64,000 nucleotides of DNA from Billgrantia sulfidoxydans (GCF_017868775.1 NZ_CP053381.1:2852001-2916000); one strand, 5' to 3'. Counted from the first letter of the stretch, positions 31,617 to 41,064 are shown. Translations and numbers: made by a program. The notes: generated from the letters alone by a model not told the origin.

Positions 31617-33077
31617 ATGCATGACAAGACCCTGGCCGAACTGGCCCGTTCGCTCGACGCCGGCGAGTTCTCCAGCCGCGAACTGACCCAGCACCTGCTG
31701 GGCCGCATCGACCGCCTCGACGGCGAGCTGAACAGCTTCGTCACCGTTACCTACGACCAGGCCCTGGCCGCCGCCGAGGCCGCCGACAAGGCGCGCGCCG
31801 CGGGCGAGACAGCCCCGTTGACCGGCCTGCCCCTGGCGCTGAAGGACATCTTCTGCACCCAGGACATCAAGACCACCGCCGGCTCGCGGATGCTCGACAA
31901 CTTCATCTCGCCCTACGACGCCACCGTGGTCGAGAAGCTCAAGGCCGCCGGTACCGTCAGCCTGGGCAAGACCAACATGGACGAGTTCGCCATGGGCTCC
32001 TCCAACGAGAACAGCCATTACGGTGCGGTAAAGAACCCCTGGGATCTCGCCGCGGTACCCGGCGGTTCTTCGGGCGGCAGCGCGGCGGCGGTGGCCGCCG
32101 GCCTGGTGCCGGCTGCCATCGGCACCGACACCGGCGGCTCGATCCGCCAGCCCGCCGCCTTCTGCGGCATCACCGGACTCAAGCCCACCTACGGGCGGGT
32201 GTCGCGCTACGGCATGATCGCCTACGCCTCGAGCCTCGACCAGGCCGGCCCCATGGCCCGCTCCGCCGAGGACTGCGCGCTGCTGCTGGGGGCCATGGCC
32301 GGCCACGACCTGCGCGATTCCACCTGCGTGGCGCGCGGCGTGCCCGACTACACCGAGGAGCTCGACACGCCCCTCGCCGGCCTCAAGATCGGCCTGCCCC
32401 GCGAGTACTTCGGCGACGGCCTCGATCCGCAGGTGGAGGCGGCGGTGCGCGACGCCATCAAGGTGTACGAGTCGCTCGGCGCCAGCGTGCGCGAGGTGAG
32501 CCTGCCGCACACCCACTACGCGATCCCGGCCTACTACGTCATCGCCCCGGCCGAGGCCTCGTCGAACCTGTCGCGCTTCGATGGCGTACGCTTCGGTCAT
32601 CGCTGCGACAACCCCGCCGACCTGATCGACCTGTACAAGCGCAGCCGCGCCGAGGGCTTCGGCGACGAGGTCAAGCGCCGTATCCTGATCGGCACCCATA
32701 CGCTTTCCGAAGGCTTCTTCGACGCCTACTACAAGAAGGCCCAGCAGGTTCGCCGCCTGATCCGCCAGGACTTCCTCGACGCCTTCGAGGAGGTCGACGT
32801 GCTGATGGGCCCGGCCTCGCCCACGCCGGCCTTCGACCTCGGCGCCAAGAAGGACCCGGTCTCGATGTACCTGCAGGACATCTACACCATTGCCATCAAC
32901 CTGGCGGGCATTCCCGGCATGAGCGTACCGGCCGGTTTCGCCGGCAGCCGCCCCATCGGGCTGCAGATACTGGGCAGCCACTTCACCGAGGCGCGCCTGC
33001 TCAACGTCGCCCATCAGTTCCAGCAGGCCACCGACTGGCACCGTCAACGCCCCGCCTTCGCCGAGGAGAACGCCTGA
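31617..33077 (+). CDS. gatA: Glutamyl/aspartyl-tRNA amidotransferase subunit A
   Basis: Amidase subunit that hydrolyses glutamine to supply ammonia for tRNA-bound Glu/Asp amidation. The 486-residue protein has the amidase-signature triad Lys76 (LALKDIF), Ser151 (GGSSGGS) and Ser175 ([11 protein letters not shown]). The start MHDKTLAEL was chosen because GGAG lies nine bases upstream; an ATG five codons earlier overlaps that site. Its stop overlaps the gatB start (TGATG). Confidence 0.96.
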   Translation: MHDKTLAELARSLDAGEFSSRELTQHLLGRIDRLDGELNSFVTVTYDQALAAAEAADKARAAGETAPLTGLPLALKDIFCTQDIKTTAGSRMLDNFISPYDATVVEKLKAAGTVSLGKTNMDEFAMGSSNENSHYGAVKNPWDLAAVPGGSSGGSAAAVAAGLVPAAIGTDTGGSIRQPAAFCGITGLKPTYGRVSRYGMIAYASSLDQAGPMARSAEDCALLLGAMAGHDLRDSTCVARGVPDYTEELDTPLAGLKIGLPREYFGDGLDPQVEAAVRDAIKVYESLGASVREVSLPHTHYAIPAYYVIAPAEASSNLSRFDGVRFGHRCDNPADLIDLYKRSRAEGFGDEVKRRILIGTHTLSEGFFDAYYKKAQQVRRLIRQDFLDAFEEVDVLMGPASPTPAFDLGAKKDPVSMYLQDIYTIAINLAGIPGMSVPAGFAGSRPIGLQILGSHFTEARLLNVAHQFQQATDWHRQRPAFAEENA

Positions 33078-34531
33078 TGCAATGGGAAACCGTGATCGGG
33101 CTGGAGGTCCACGTCCAGCTCGCCACCCGTTCGAAGATCTTCTCCGGCGCCTCCACCGCCTTCGGCGCCGAGCCCAACACCCAGGCCTGTGCCGTCGACC
33201 TGGGCCTGCCCGGGGTTCTGCCGGTGCTCAACGAGGCCGCCGTGGCCATGGCGGTCAAGTTCGGCCTGGCGATTCATGCCGAGATCCCCGAGGTTTCGGT
33301 CTTCGATCGCAAGAACTACTTCTACCCCGACCTGCCCAAGGGCTACCAGACCAGCCAGATGTACCAGCCCATTGTCGGTGCCGGTGTGGTCGAGATCACC
33401 CTGGATGACGGCACGACCAAGCCGATTCGCGTCCACCACGCGCACCTCGAGGAAGACGCCGGCAAGTCGCTGCACGAGGACTTCCATGGCATGACCGGCG
33501 TCGACCTCAACCGCGCCGGCACGCCGCTGCTCGAGATCGTCTCCGAGCCCGACATGCGCTCGGCGAAAGAGGCCGCCGCCTATCTGAAGGCGATCCACTC
33601 CATCGTCACCTATCTCGGCATCTCCGACGGCAACATGGCCGAGGGCTCGATGCGCTGTGACGTCAACGTCTCGGTGCGCCCCAGGGGACAGGAGGCCTTC
33701 GGCACCCGTGCCGAGATCAAGAACGTCAACTCCTTCCGCTTCGTCGAGCGTGCCATCGCCTTCGAGGTGGAGCGCCAGATCGAGCTGCTCGAGGAGGGCG
33801 GCAAGGTGGTGCAGGAGACGCGCCTGTTCGATCCCGAGCGCGACGAGACCCGCAGCATGCGCACCAAGGAGGAAGCCAACGACTATCGCTACTTCCCCTG
33901 CCCCGACCTGCTGCCGGTGGTACTCGACCAGGCCTATATCGACCACCTGCGCGACAACCTGCCGGAGCTGCCCGCCGAGAAGCGCGCCCGCTTCGAGAAC
34001 GAGCTGGGACTCTCCGCCTACGATGCCAGCGTGCTCTCCGCCACCCGCGAGATGGCCGACTACTTCGACGAGGTGAGGGACGTCTGTGGCGATGCCAAGC
34101 AGGCCGCCAACTGGGTCCAGGGCGAACTCTCTGGAGCCCTGAACCGTGAGAACCTGTCGATCAAGGACAGCCCGGTGTCGGCCCGCCAGCTCGGCGAGCT
34201 GATTGTGCGGGTCATCGACGACACCATCAACGGCAAGGCCGCCAAGCAGGTGTTCCAGGCGCTGTGGAACGGTCAAGGTGCAAGCGCCGACGACATCATC
34301 GAGGCCCAGGGGCTCAAGCAGGTCACCGACAGCGGTGCCATCGAGGCGATGATCGACCAGGTCATCGCCGACAGCCCGGCCCAGGTGGCCCAGTACCGCG
34401 ATGCCGAACCGGACAAGCGCGGCAAGATGATCGGTTACTTTGTCGGTCAGGTGATGAAGGCCTCGCGCGGCACCGCCAATCCGCAGCAGGTCAATGCGCT
34501 GCTGAAGGAAAAGCTGGACGCGCTCTGCTAG
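33077..34531 (+). CDS. gatB: Glutamyl/aspartyl-tRNA amidotransferase subunit B
   Basis: Kinase and tRNA-binding subunit that phosphorylates the tRNA-bound Glu/Asp before amidation. The 484 residues show the catalytic cradle ([38 protein letters not shown]) and the C-terminal helical YqeY-like tail. Length is typical. It is coupled to gatA by a one-base overlap and followed by a hairpin before the PuuR-type gene. Confidence 0.97.
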   Translation: MQWETVIGLEVHVQLATRSKIFSGASTAFGAEPNTQACAVDLGLPGVLPVLNEAAVAMAVKFGLAIHAEIPEVSVFDRKNYFYPDLPKGYQTSQMYQPIVGAGVVEITLDDGTTKPIRVHHAHLEEDAGKSLHEDFHGMTGVDLNRAGTPLLEIVSEPDMRSAKEAAAYLKAIHSIVTYLGISDGNMAEGSMRCDVNVSVRPRGQEAFGTRAEIKNVNSFRFVERAIAFEVERQIELLEEGGKVVQETRLFDPERDETRSMRTKEEANDYRYFPCPDLLPVVLDQAYIDHLRDNLPELPAEKRARFENELGLSAYDASVLSATREMADYFDEVRDVCGDAKQAANWVQGELSGALNRENLSIKDSPVSARQLGELIVRVIDDTINGKAAKQVFQALWNGQGASADDIIEAQGLKQVTDSGAIEAMIDQVIADSPAQVAQYRDAEPDKRGKMIGYFVGQVMKASRGTANPQQVNALLKEKLDALC

Positions 34532-34538
34532 GTCACAA

Positions 34539-34564
34539 GGCGCTGTCGTGTCAGCGACAGCGCC
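34539..34564 (+). terminator. Hairpin after gatB
   Basis: GGCGCTGTCG (34539-34548) and CGACAGCGCC (34555-34564) form a perfect 10-bp stem with a 6-base loop, eight bases after the gatB stop and 24 bases before the next start. There is no T-run, so it may be an imperfect terminator or a transcript-end stabiliser that sets the regulator gene apart from gatCAB. Confidence 0.5.
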
Positions 34565-34588
34565 GGCTCCCCACGACGAGGAAACAGC

Positions 34589-35140
34589 ATGTCGGATGAT
34601 GTAGGCACACGTCTGCGTGCGCTGCGCACCCTGCGCGGCATTTCCCAGCGCGAGCTGGCCAAGCGCTGCGGTGTCACCCACTCCAGCCTGTCGCTGATCG
34701 AACAGGGCAAGGTCAGCCCGTCGGTCAGTTCGCTGAAGAAGATCCTCGACGCCATCCCCATCAGCGTCGGCGATTTCTTCACCATGGACATGGAGAGCCG
34801 CAACCAGGTCTTCTACTCGGCCGAGGAACTGGCCGACGTGGGTAGCGGCGAAGTCGTCTACAAGCTGGTCGGCGCCAATCGCGCCAGCCGCGCCCTGGCC
34901 TTCATGATCGAGACCTACCCGCCCGGCGCCGATACCGGCCGCGAGATGATCGCCCACCAGGGCGAGGAGGCCGGCGTGGTGCTCGAGGGCGAGATCGAGA
35001 TCACCATCGGCGCCGAGACCCGCCTGCTCGGCCCCGGCGAGGCCTATTACTTCGACACCAACGTTCCCCACCGCTTTCGCAACCCCGGCAGCGAAGCCTG
35101 CCGGCTGGTGAGCTGCTGCACGCCGGCGCGAACCTTCTAG
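34589..35140 (+). CDS. puuR: PuuR-type XRE/cupin transcriptional regulator
   Basis: A 183-residue regulator with an N-terminal XRE helix-turn-helix (about residues 8-62; QRELAKRCGVTHSSLSLIEQGKVSPS) and a C-terminal cupin domain (about 108-175; HQGEEAGVVLEGEIEITIG). The layout, spacing and end (SCCTPARTF beside E. coli SAHTPTTF) match PuuR, the putrescine-responsive repressor of the puu genes. P. aeruginosa PauR is of the same type. GAGGAAAC precedes the ATG. It is the nearest regulator to the polyamine island, which starts about 4 kb downstream. Its assignment as that island's repressor is inference. Confidence 0.82.
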   Translation: MSDDVGTRLRALRTLRGISQRELAKRCGVTHSSLSLIEQGKVSPSVSSLKKILDAIPISVGDFFTMDMESRNQVFYSAEELADVGSGEVVYKLVGANRASRALAFMIETYPPGADTGREMIAHQGEEAGVVLEGEIEITIGAETRLLGPGEAYYFDTNVPHRFRNPGSEACRLVSCCTPARTF

Positions 35141-35181
35141 CCTGACGGATCAGCACCACCCATCCTGTACAAGTTTTCGAG

Positions 35182-35208
35182 AACCTGCCCTTGCGGCAGG
35201 TTTTTTTT
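35182..35208 (+). terminator. Rho-independent terminator after the PuuR-type gene
   Basis: AACCTGCC (35182-35189), loop CTTGC and GGCAGGTT (35195-35202) form an 8-bp stem running into eight T residues (35201-35208). It begins 42 bases after the stop codon. A textbook intrinsic terminator. Confidence 0.9.
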
Positions 35209-35273
35209 ATTTCTATCCAAGCCAGAGAATATCGCGGTGGCTGCGAGGCTATGGCGCAAATAGCGTCAAATAA

Positions 35274-35315
35274 TTGTACATTGTTTGTACAAGATATAGA
35301 GTGCGACTTGTACAA
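35274..35315. promoter_or_regulatory. Array of TTGTACAA palindromes upstream of the chemoreceptor gene
   Basis: TTGTACAT (35274-35281), TTGTACAA (35285-35292) and TTGTACAA (35308-35315) are centred 11 and 23 bases apart, close to one and two helical turns, so they face the same side of DNA. A fourth partial copy, CTGTACAA, lies at 35165-35172 next to the terminator. The array ends 46 bases before the chemoreceptor start. It looks like an operator for a dimeric repressor or activator. The neighbouring PuuR-type protein is one candidate ligand, without proof. Confidence 0.5.
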
Positions 35316-35361
35316 CAAGAGCCCTCCCTACGAGCTCCTCCACGCAGAAGGAACGACAACC

Positions 35362-37059
35362 ATGAAGGCCACGAACGCCAGCCTTGCCCGCCTCGGTATC
35401 CGCACTCGATTGCTTCTCGGTTTTTCCGCCGTGCTCGCCCTGATCGTACTGCTCACTGCCATCGGCATCGTGCAGGTCAACCGTATCGACCGCAGCCTCA
35501 CCACCATCAACGACATCAATGGCGTCAAGCTGCGCCACGCCATCGACTGGCGGGGCAGCGTGCATGACCGCGCCATCCTGCTGCGCGACATGACCCTGGT
35601 CGAGACACAGCCGGAGTTGGCGGCGCTGCAGCGCGACTACCGGGCTCTGGCCGATGACTATCGACTCGCCGCCAACGGCATGAACGAAATGACGCGCGAA
35701 AGCGTCACGCCACGGGAGCAGGAGCTGCTTGCCGCCGTGGAGCGCCAGGCCGAAGCCACCCAGCGCATCGCGGCCGAAGTGATGGAACAGCGTGAACAGG
35801 GGAATTTCGCCGCAGCCAGGGAACGGCTGCTCAGCGCCGCCGGTCCGGCCTTCTTCGCCTGGCTCGACAGCATCAACGCCTTCATCGACCATCAGGAGGC
35901 CGAAAGCGCCGCCGATTCCGCCCTGGCACGCGATACCGCCGCCGGATTCCAGATGCTGATGCTGGCCCTGTGTCTCGCGGCAATGCTCCTGGGTGGCGGC
36001 ATTGCCTATCTTCTCGCCCGCCAATTGCTGCGCGAGCTGGGCGCCGAGCCGCATGAGGTGCGCGCCTTTGCCGAGGCGATCGGCCGTGGAGAGCTGGCCA
36101 CGGCCGGCCGCCTGCGCAAGAACGACGAACACAGCATCATGGCCGCCCAGGTCGGCATGGCACGCCAGCTACAGGAAATCGTCGCCCAGGTACGAGCCGC
36201 CGCCGAGGCAGTGGCCAGCAACAGCGAGCAGATCGCCGAAGGCAATACCGATCTCGCCTCGCGTACCCAGCAGCAGGCCAGCGCCCTGACGCAGACCGCC
36301 TCGGCCATGGAGGAGCTTAACGGCACCGTGGTTCAGAATACCGAGAACGCCGGCCAGGCCAGCCGCGAGGCCGAAAGCGCTTCGCACACGGCACGCCAGG
36401 GTGGCGTAGCGGTAGAGCAGATGGCGGCTACCATGAACGAGCTCGACAGGAGCGCCGGAGAGATCGCCAGCATCATCTCTACCATTGATGATATTGCCTT
36501 CCAGACCAATATCCTGGCGCTCAATGCCTCGGTGGAAGCGGCCCGGGCAGGTGAGCACGGGCGTGGCTTCGCCGTGGTTGCCGCAGAAGTGCGCAAGCTG
36601 GCCCAGAAGAGCGCCGATGCCGCCAAGGAGATCAATGAGCTGATCACCAGCAATGTGGAGCGTGTGAAGAGTGGCAACACCCGCGCCGCCGAGGCCCGCC
36701 AGGCCACCGAGGAAATCGTTGAAGCCATCGCACGAGTCAGCCAACTGATGCGCGAGATTAGCCAGGCCAGCGTCGAACAGAGTGCCGGTGTCCAGGAAGC
36801 CGGGACCGCCGTAGCCGAGATGGACAGGGTCACCCAGCAGAACGCTACGCTCGTGGGCGAGAGCGCCACGGCAGCCGACAACCTGCGCCAGCATGCGCGA
36901 CAGCTGATGACGGCCATGGCAGCCTTCCAACTGCCGAACACTGCTCGCACCGATGGCCAAGGTGCGACGAACGAAGTGATGCTTACCGCACCACGGCCCA
37001 TCATGCGCCAGTTGCAGCTCGCCGCGACGGAGCGTCAGCCGGAGTGGGCCAACTTCTAA
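35362..37059 (+). CDS. Methyl-accepting chemotaxis protein
   Basis: A 565-residue transmembrane chemoreceptor. Membrane helices at about residues 16-38 and 193-215 flank a roughly 150-residue, predicted helical periplasmic sensor of the four-helix-bundle (Tar/TarH-like) type. A HAMP linker follows, then the signalling domain with the conserved hairpin IDDIAFQTNILALNASVEAARAGEHG (from about residue 374). No CheR-tethering pentapeptide is seen at the C-terminus (EWANF). The start MKATNASL has AAGGAA nine bases upstream. The ligand cannot be read from sequence; lying between a PuuR-type regulator and the polyamine genes, amine sensing is possible. Confidence 0.9.
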   Translation: MKATNASLARLGIRTRLLLGFSAVLALIVLLTAIGIVQVNRIDRSLTTINDINGVKLRHAIDWRGSVHDRAILLRDMTLVETQPELAALQRDYRALADDYRLAANGMNEMTRESVTPREQELLAAVERQAEATQRIAAEVMEQREQGNFAAARERLLSAAGPAFFAWLDSINAFIDHQEAESAADSALARDTAAGFQMLMLALCLAAMLLGGGIAYLLARQLLRELGAEPHEVRAFAEAIGRGELATAGRLRKNDEHSIMAAQVGMARQLQEIVAQVRAAAEAVASNSEQIAEGNTDLASRTQQQASALTQTASAMEELNGTVVQNTENAGQASREAESASHTARQGGVAVEQMAATMNELDRSAGEIASIISTIDDIAFQTNILALNASVEAARAGEHGRGFAVVAAEVRKLAQKSADAAKEINELITSNVERVKSGNTRAAEARQATEEIVEAIARVSQLMREISQASVEQSAGVQEAGTAVAEMDRVTQQNATLVGESATAADNLRQHARQLMTAMAAFQLPNTARTDGQGATNEVMLTAPRPIMRQLQLAATERQPEWANF

Positions 37060-37081
37060 GCCCCCGCTTGGCTGGGAATCC

Positions 37082-38464
37082 CTAGCTTCGTCCGCCCCCG
37101 TCAGGCAGCGCCTGGCGGGGGCGTTCAGCTTCGAGCTCCAGCCCGGCCCGCTCGACCAGCTCGGCGGGCAGCTCCTTCTTCACCGCCACCCCCAGTTCCT
37201 GGAATTCGGCGGCCTGCTTGATCAGGTTGCCACGACCGTTGACCAGTTGCCCCATGGCGCGGTCGTAGCTGTCGCGGGCGCCGTCGAGCTTCGCCTGCAC
37301 CTCCTGCATGCTCTCGAGGAACAGGCGCAGCTTGTTGTAGAACCGCTCGGCACGATTGGCCAGCTCGGCGCTGTGGCGGCTCTGGTCCTCGAAGCGCCAC
37401 AGCTGGCGCACGATGTTGAGGCTTGTCAGCAGCGTGGTCGGCGTGGCCACCAGCACGTTGTGCTCGATGGCGCGCTGGTAGAGGGTCTCGTCGTACTTGA
37501 GCGCCTCGACGTAGGCCGACTCCACCGGCACGAACATGATCACCACGTCCGGCGAGTTGAGCCCCGGCAGGTCGTAGTAGTGCTTGTCGGCCAGCTCATT
37601 GATACGCTCGCCCACCGCCGTGGCATGGGCCGCCAGGGCCAGCTCGCGTTCACGCTCGTCCTCGGCGTTGACGTAGCGCACGTAGGCGGCCAGCGACGTC
37701 TTGGCGTCGATCACCAGGTGGCGCCCCTGGGGCAGGTAGACCACCGCGTCGGGCCGCCGGCGCCCCTCGGCCGTGGTGAAGCTGACCTCGCGCTGGTAGT
37801 CCTTGCCAGAGCGCAGGCCGGAGCCCTCGAGCACGTTCTCGAGCATCAGCTCGCCCCAGTTGCCCTGCACCTTCTTCTGCCCCTGCAGCGCCTGGGTGAG
37901 GCGCTCGGCCTGGTCGGTGATCTCACGATTGAGCGCCTGCAGGTGCCTGAGCTCGGCGCGCAGCCCGGCGCGCTGCTCGGTGTCGTGGCGGTGGATCGTC
38001 TCGACCTTCTCGCGAAAGCCCTTCATCTCGGCCTGGATCGGCTGCAGCAGCCCGCTGATGCGCTGCTGGGAGAGTTCGGAGAAGGCGCGCCCCTTGCGTT
38101 CGAGAATCTCGTTGGCGAGGTTCTCGAACTCTTGGCGCAGCTGGTCGCGGCTGTCGCGCAGCAGGGCCAGTTGCGCCTCGAAGTGCTGCTGCTTCTGCTC
38201 CAGGGTGGTGGCCAGGCGCGCCTCGCGTACCTGCACCTCGCCCAGTTCGCGCTGAAGCTGCTCGAGGCGCTGCTCACGCTCGGTGAGCCGCTCGCGAAGC
38301 TCGGCGTGAATGGCCGCATGCCGCTCCCGCTCGACGCCGCGCTGCCGCCCGGCAAGCAGGCCGGCCAGGCCGAAGGCGAGCAGAAACGCCAGCAGCGCAG
38401 TCAGTGCCATGACGTAGCCCAGAGGAAGAGCGGCCAGCAGCGTGGTGAGATCGGTCAAGGGCAT
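37082..38464 (-). CDS. rmuC: DNA recombination protein RmuC
   Basis: A 460-residue RmuC-family protein with an N-terminal membrane helix (about residues 13-33), a long coiled coil (about 40-150), then the nuclease-like RmuC domain with GNWGELMLENVLE and the PDAVVYLPQGRHLVIDAKTSL segment resembling a PD-(D/E)xK core. E. coli rmuC limits DNA inversions, and its exact activity is unclear. The start is uncertain: the ATG is only one base from AGGAG, whereas the TTG two codons later has ideal spacing. It is convergent with the chemoreceptor gene. Confidence 0.9.
   Translation of the reverse strand: MPLTDLTTLLAALPLGYVMALTALLAFLLAFGLAGLLAGRQRGVERERHAAIHAELRERLTEREQRLEQLQRELGEVQVREARLATTLEQKQQHFEAQLALLRDSRDQLRQEFENLANEILERKGRAFSELSQQRISGLLQPIQAEMKGFREKVETIHRHDTEQRAGLRAELRHLQALNREITDQAERLTQALQGQKKVQGNWGELMLENVLEGSGLRSGKDYQREVSFTTAEGRRRPDAVVYLPQGRHLVIDAKTSLAAYVRYVNAEDERERELALAAHATAVGERINELADKHYYDLPGLNSPDVVIMFVPVESAYVEALKYDETLYQRAIEHNVLVATPTTLLTSLNIVRQLWRFEDQSRHSAELANRAERFYNKLRLFLESMQEVQAKLDGARDSYDRAMGQLVNGRGNLIKQAAEFQELGVAVKKELPAELVERAGLELEAERPRQALPDGGGRS
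37093..37123. terminator. Strong hairpin in the 3' end of rmuC, between convergent genes
   Basis: CGCCCCCGTCAGGC (37093-37106) and GCCTGGCGGGGGCG (37110-37123) pair over 14 positions with a single G-T mismatch and a 3-base loop. It lies inside the last codons of rmuC, 34 bases after the chemoreceptor stop. It may end the chemoreceptor transcript while sitting within the opposing coding region. No T-run follows in either direction. Confidence 0.4.
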
Positions 38465-38652
38465 TCTCCTGCTGCAGCAAAGGGATAGCTCGCAAGTCTC
38501 CTCAATACCGCCGAGTTTGTCACGGCCTGCATCGCATCCCACCTGGCATCGTTCATCGTTTCTTCGTCCGCTCAGCCATCAACGAACGGCATCCAGGCGT
38601 CAACGCAGGGTCATGCTATCGTGAAAGCCAGGCTCTACTGACGCACCTACCC

Positions 38653-39471
38653 ATGCTCGATTTCCTTGCCCGCTCCGAAAGCCATGCCTGGCACCAGCAG
38701 CTGGCTCGCCTGCTGCGCACGGCGGCGACTCCCGACTTCCCCGCCAGGCTCGATCAATCCCTGCGCGAGCTGGTGGGTCACGAAACCGTGCTGATCAACG
38801 CCTATCGGGGTCGTCGGCAACCGCTGCTGATCCACGACGACTACCCGCCACACCGCCACGAGCAGGGCGTCGAGCGCTACCTGAGCCAGGCCTATCTGCT
38901 CGATCCCTTCTTCGCCGCAGTGAGCAATGGCCTGGACCAGGGTGCCCATCGCCTGCGCGAGCTGGCCCCGGATCGCTTCGAAGCCAGTGAGTACTACGCC
39001 CACTACTATCGTGCCTTGGGCCTGGTCGATGAAGTCGGCATTTTCTGCCGGGTCGAGGCGGAGGTGGTGATCGCCGTGTCGCTCGGCTTCGGGACGAAGT
39101 CGCCACCCTTGACCCGCCGCGCGCTGCAGGCGTTGCGCTACGTATCGCCCATTGCCGAGGCCCTGCTGACCGAGTACTGGAAATGGCAGGGAAGTCAGTT
39201 CCAGCAGCGTCTCGCGGAGCAGGAACCGGTGGAAGCCGCGCTTGCCAGCTTCGGCGCCGCGGTGCTGACGGCAAGGGAACAGGAGATCGTGCGTCTGCTG
39301 CTGGCCGGCCATTCGACGAAATCGGCGGCCCGGGAACTCGACATCAGCGACGGCACCGTGAAGGTACACCGCAAGCACATCTATCAGCGTCTCGAGGTCT
39401 CCAGCCAGTCGCAACTGTTCCGGCTGTTCCTCGATCATGTGGCGCTGGTGTCGCGCCAGCAGGCGGTCTGA
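38653..39471 (+). CDS. LuxR-family transcriptional regulator (orphan)
   Basis: A 272-residue protein with a C-terminal LuxR/FixJ helix-turn-helix (about residues 207-265; LTAREQEIVRLLLAGHSTKSAARELDISDGTVKVHRKHIYQRL pattern). The N-terminal part (about 20-190) lacks receiver-domain Asp pockets and does not show the Trp/Tyr/Asp acyl-homoserine-lactone signature clearly; I do not recognise the ligand. It stands alone between rmuC and the terminator of the first puuC, so it may control the adjacent polyamine genes, but that is guesswork. Confidence 0.8.
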   Translation: MLDFLARSESHAWHQQLARLLRTAATPDFPARLDQSLRELVGHETVLINAYRGRRQPLLIHDDYPPHRHEQGVERYLSQAYLLDPFFAAVSNGLDQGAHRLRELAPDRFEASEYYAHYYRALGLVDEVGIFCRVEAEVVIAVSLGFGTKSPPLTRRALQALRYVSPIAEALLTEYWKWQGSQFQQRLAEQEPVEAALASFGAAVLTAREQEIVRLLLAGHSTKSAARELDISDGTVKVHRKHIYQRLEVSSQSQLFRLFLDHVALVSRQQAV

Positions 39472-39477
39472 GACGCG

Positions 39478-39513
39478 AAAAAAAAGCCGGCCCCCCGGAC
39501 ATGGGGAACCGGC
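39478..39513 (-). terminator. Rho-independent terminator downstream of the first puuC
   Basis: On the minus strand, GCCGG...CCCC pairs with GGGG...CCGGC (39513-39486), and the stem is followed by eight T residues (39485-39478). It starts 51 bases after the stop codon of the aldehyde dehydrogenase gene and ends that operon. On the plus strand it follows the LuxR gene but lacks a T-run. Confidence 0.8.
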
Positions 39514-39564
39514 AAGTCGAGGATTTCCTAACAGGCGATGTCGGTAGCCTGTCGTGGTGAGCCC

Positions 39565-41064
39565 TCAGAGCGAAAGCGACATCCACACGCTCTTCAGTTC
39601 GGAATACTCCTCCAGGCTATGATGCGACTTGTCGCGCCCGTTGCCCGACTGTTTGACCCCGCCGAAGGGCATGGTCTGGTCACCGCCGGCCCAGTTGTTG
39701 ACGAACACCTGGCCCGACTGCAGGCGCCGCGTCACGCGCAGGATGCGGTCGATGTCCTGGCTCCAGAGCCCCGCGGCCAGGCCGTAGGGCGTGTCGTTGG
39801 CCATGGCCACGGCCTCTTCCTCGCTGTCGAAGCCGAACACCGCCAGCACCGGGCCAAAGATCTCCTCGCGACCGATGGTCATGGTCGGGGTCACGCCGTC
39901 GAACACCGTGGGCGGGATAAAGTAGCCCGGCCCGTCGAGCGGCACACCGCCCGTCCTGAGCGTTGCCCCCTCCTCCACTCCCTGGCGGATAAAGTCCAGC
40001 ACCCGCCGATATTGCGCTTCATCGACCATGGCGCCCATGAAGCTCTGCGGGTCCAGCGGGTCGCCCGGCTGCATGTTCTCGGCGGCTTTCAGCACCCGCT
40101 CGACGACGTCGTCGCGGATCGTGTTCTCCACCAGCAGCCGGGAGCCGGCGATGCACACTTCGCCCTGGTTGTGGAAGATCGCCGCGGCGGCGTGGCTGGC
40201 TACCCGGTCGAGGTCCTTGCAGTCGGCGAAGACGATGTTGGGCGACTTGCCGCCGCACTCCAGGTAGACCCGCTTGAGGTTGGATTGCCCGGCGTACTGC
40301 ATCAGCTGCTTGCCCACCGCGGTGGAGCCGGTGAAGGCCAGGCAGTCGACCTCGTGGGAGAGCGCCAGGGCCTTGCCCACGGTGTGGCCGAAGCCCGGCA
40401 GCACCTGGAACACGCCCTGGGGCAGGCCGGCTTCCTGGGCCAGCTGGGCCAGGCGCAGCGCGGAGAGCGGCGACTTCTCCGAGGGCTTGAGGATCACGCT
40501 GTTGCCGGCGGCCAGCGCCGGGGCGATCTTCCAGGCGGTCATCATCAGCGGGAAGTTCCACGGCACGATGGCCGCCACCACGCCGATGGGCTCGCGCAGC
40601 ACCAGGGCCAGGGTCTCCTCGCCGGTGGGCGCCACCTCGCCGTAGAGCTTGTCGATGCACTCGGCCTGGTAGCGAATGCAGCCGATGGCGCCGGCCATGT
40701 CGCCCAGCGAGCTCGAGATGGGCTTGCCCATGTCGAGGGTGTCGATCAGCGCCAGCTCGTGCTTGTGGGCCTCCATCAGGTCGGCCAGGCGCAGCAGGGT
40801 CTTCTTGCGCTTGGCCGGCGCCAGGCGCGACCACGCGCCGCCGGCAAAGGCCTGGCGCGCCGCCGCCACGGCGCGCGCGGCGTCGGGTTCGTCGCAGCTC
40901 GCCACCTGGGCGAGGATCTCGCCGGTGGCCGGATTGCGCGACTCGAAGGTGTCGCCGCTTTCGGCCGCGACGAAGGCGTCGTCGATGAAGGCCCGCGATT
41001 CGAAAGAAAGCTCGGCGGCCCGGGCCTGCCAGTCAGCCAGGGTGGTGGGTATCTCAATGCTCAT
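39565..41064 (-). CDS. puuC: PuuC-type gamma-glutamyl-aminobutyraldehyde dehydrogenase, copy 1
   Basis: NAD(P)-dependent aldehyde dehydrogenase that oxidises gamma-glutamyl-gamma-aminobutyraldehyde and probably also 4-aminobutanal and similar aldehydes from polyamine breakdown. The 499 residues carry Asn170 (VPWNFP), Lys193, Glu269 (YLECGGKSPN) and nucleophile Cys304 (GEVCIAG). The overall sequence follows E. coli PuuC. AAGGAG lies six bases before the ATG, inside the end of the M20 hydrolase gene, which it overlaps by 11 bases. A second copy at 48237-49739 is nearly identical over residues 12-298, which suggests gene conversion or a recent duplication. Confidence 0.9.
   Translation of the reverse strand: MSIEIPTTLADWQARAAELSFESRAFIDDAFVAAESGDTFESRNPATGEILAQVASCDEPDAARAVAAARQAFAGGAWSRLAPAKRKKTLLRLADLMEAHKHELALIDTLDMGKPISSSLGDMAGAIGCIRYQAECIDKLYGEVAPTGEETLALVLREPIGVVAAIVPWNFPLMMTAWKIAPALAAGNSVILKPSEKSPLSALRLAQLAQEAGLPQGVFQVLPGFGHTVGKALALSHEVDCLAFTGSTAVGKQLMQYAGQSNLKRVYLECGGKSPNIVFADCKDLDRVASHAAAAIFHNQGEVCIAGSRLLVENTIRDDVVERVLKAAENMQPGDPLDPQSFMGAMVDEAQYRRVLDFIRQGVEEGATLRTGGVPLDGPGYFIPPTVFDGVTPTMTIGREEIFGPVLAVFGFDSEEEAVAMANDTPYGLAAGLWSQDIDRILRVTRRLQSGQVFVNNWAGGDQTMPFGGVKQSGNGRDKSHHSLEEYSELKSVWMSLSL
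40171..41030 (-). repeat. Near-identical block shared with the second puuC (copy 1)
   Basis: This 860-base part of puuC copy 1 aligns without gaps to 48843-49702 (constant offset 8672) with about seven mismatches counted by eye. The remaining 3' part of the genes is more diverged but contains further identical patches, such as 39697-39810. Both copies are on the minus strand, so recombination between them would delete the intervening 8.7 kb. Confidence 0.85.

Noticed and set aside
33044..35071. A 675-codon minus-strand frame opposite gatB and the PuuR-type gene
   Set aside because: Antisense to firmly identified genes and crosses a gene boundary; composition is that of a shadow frame.
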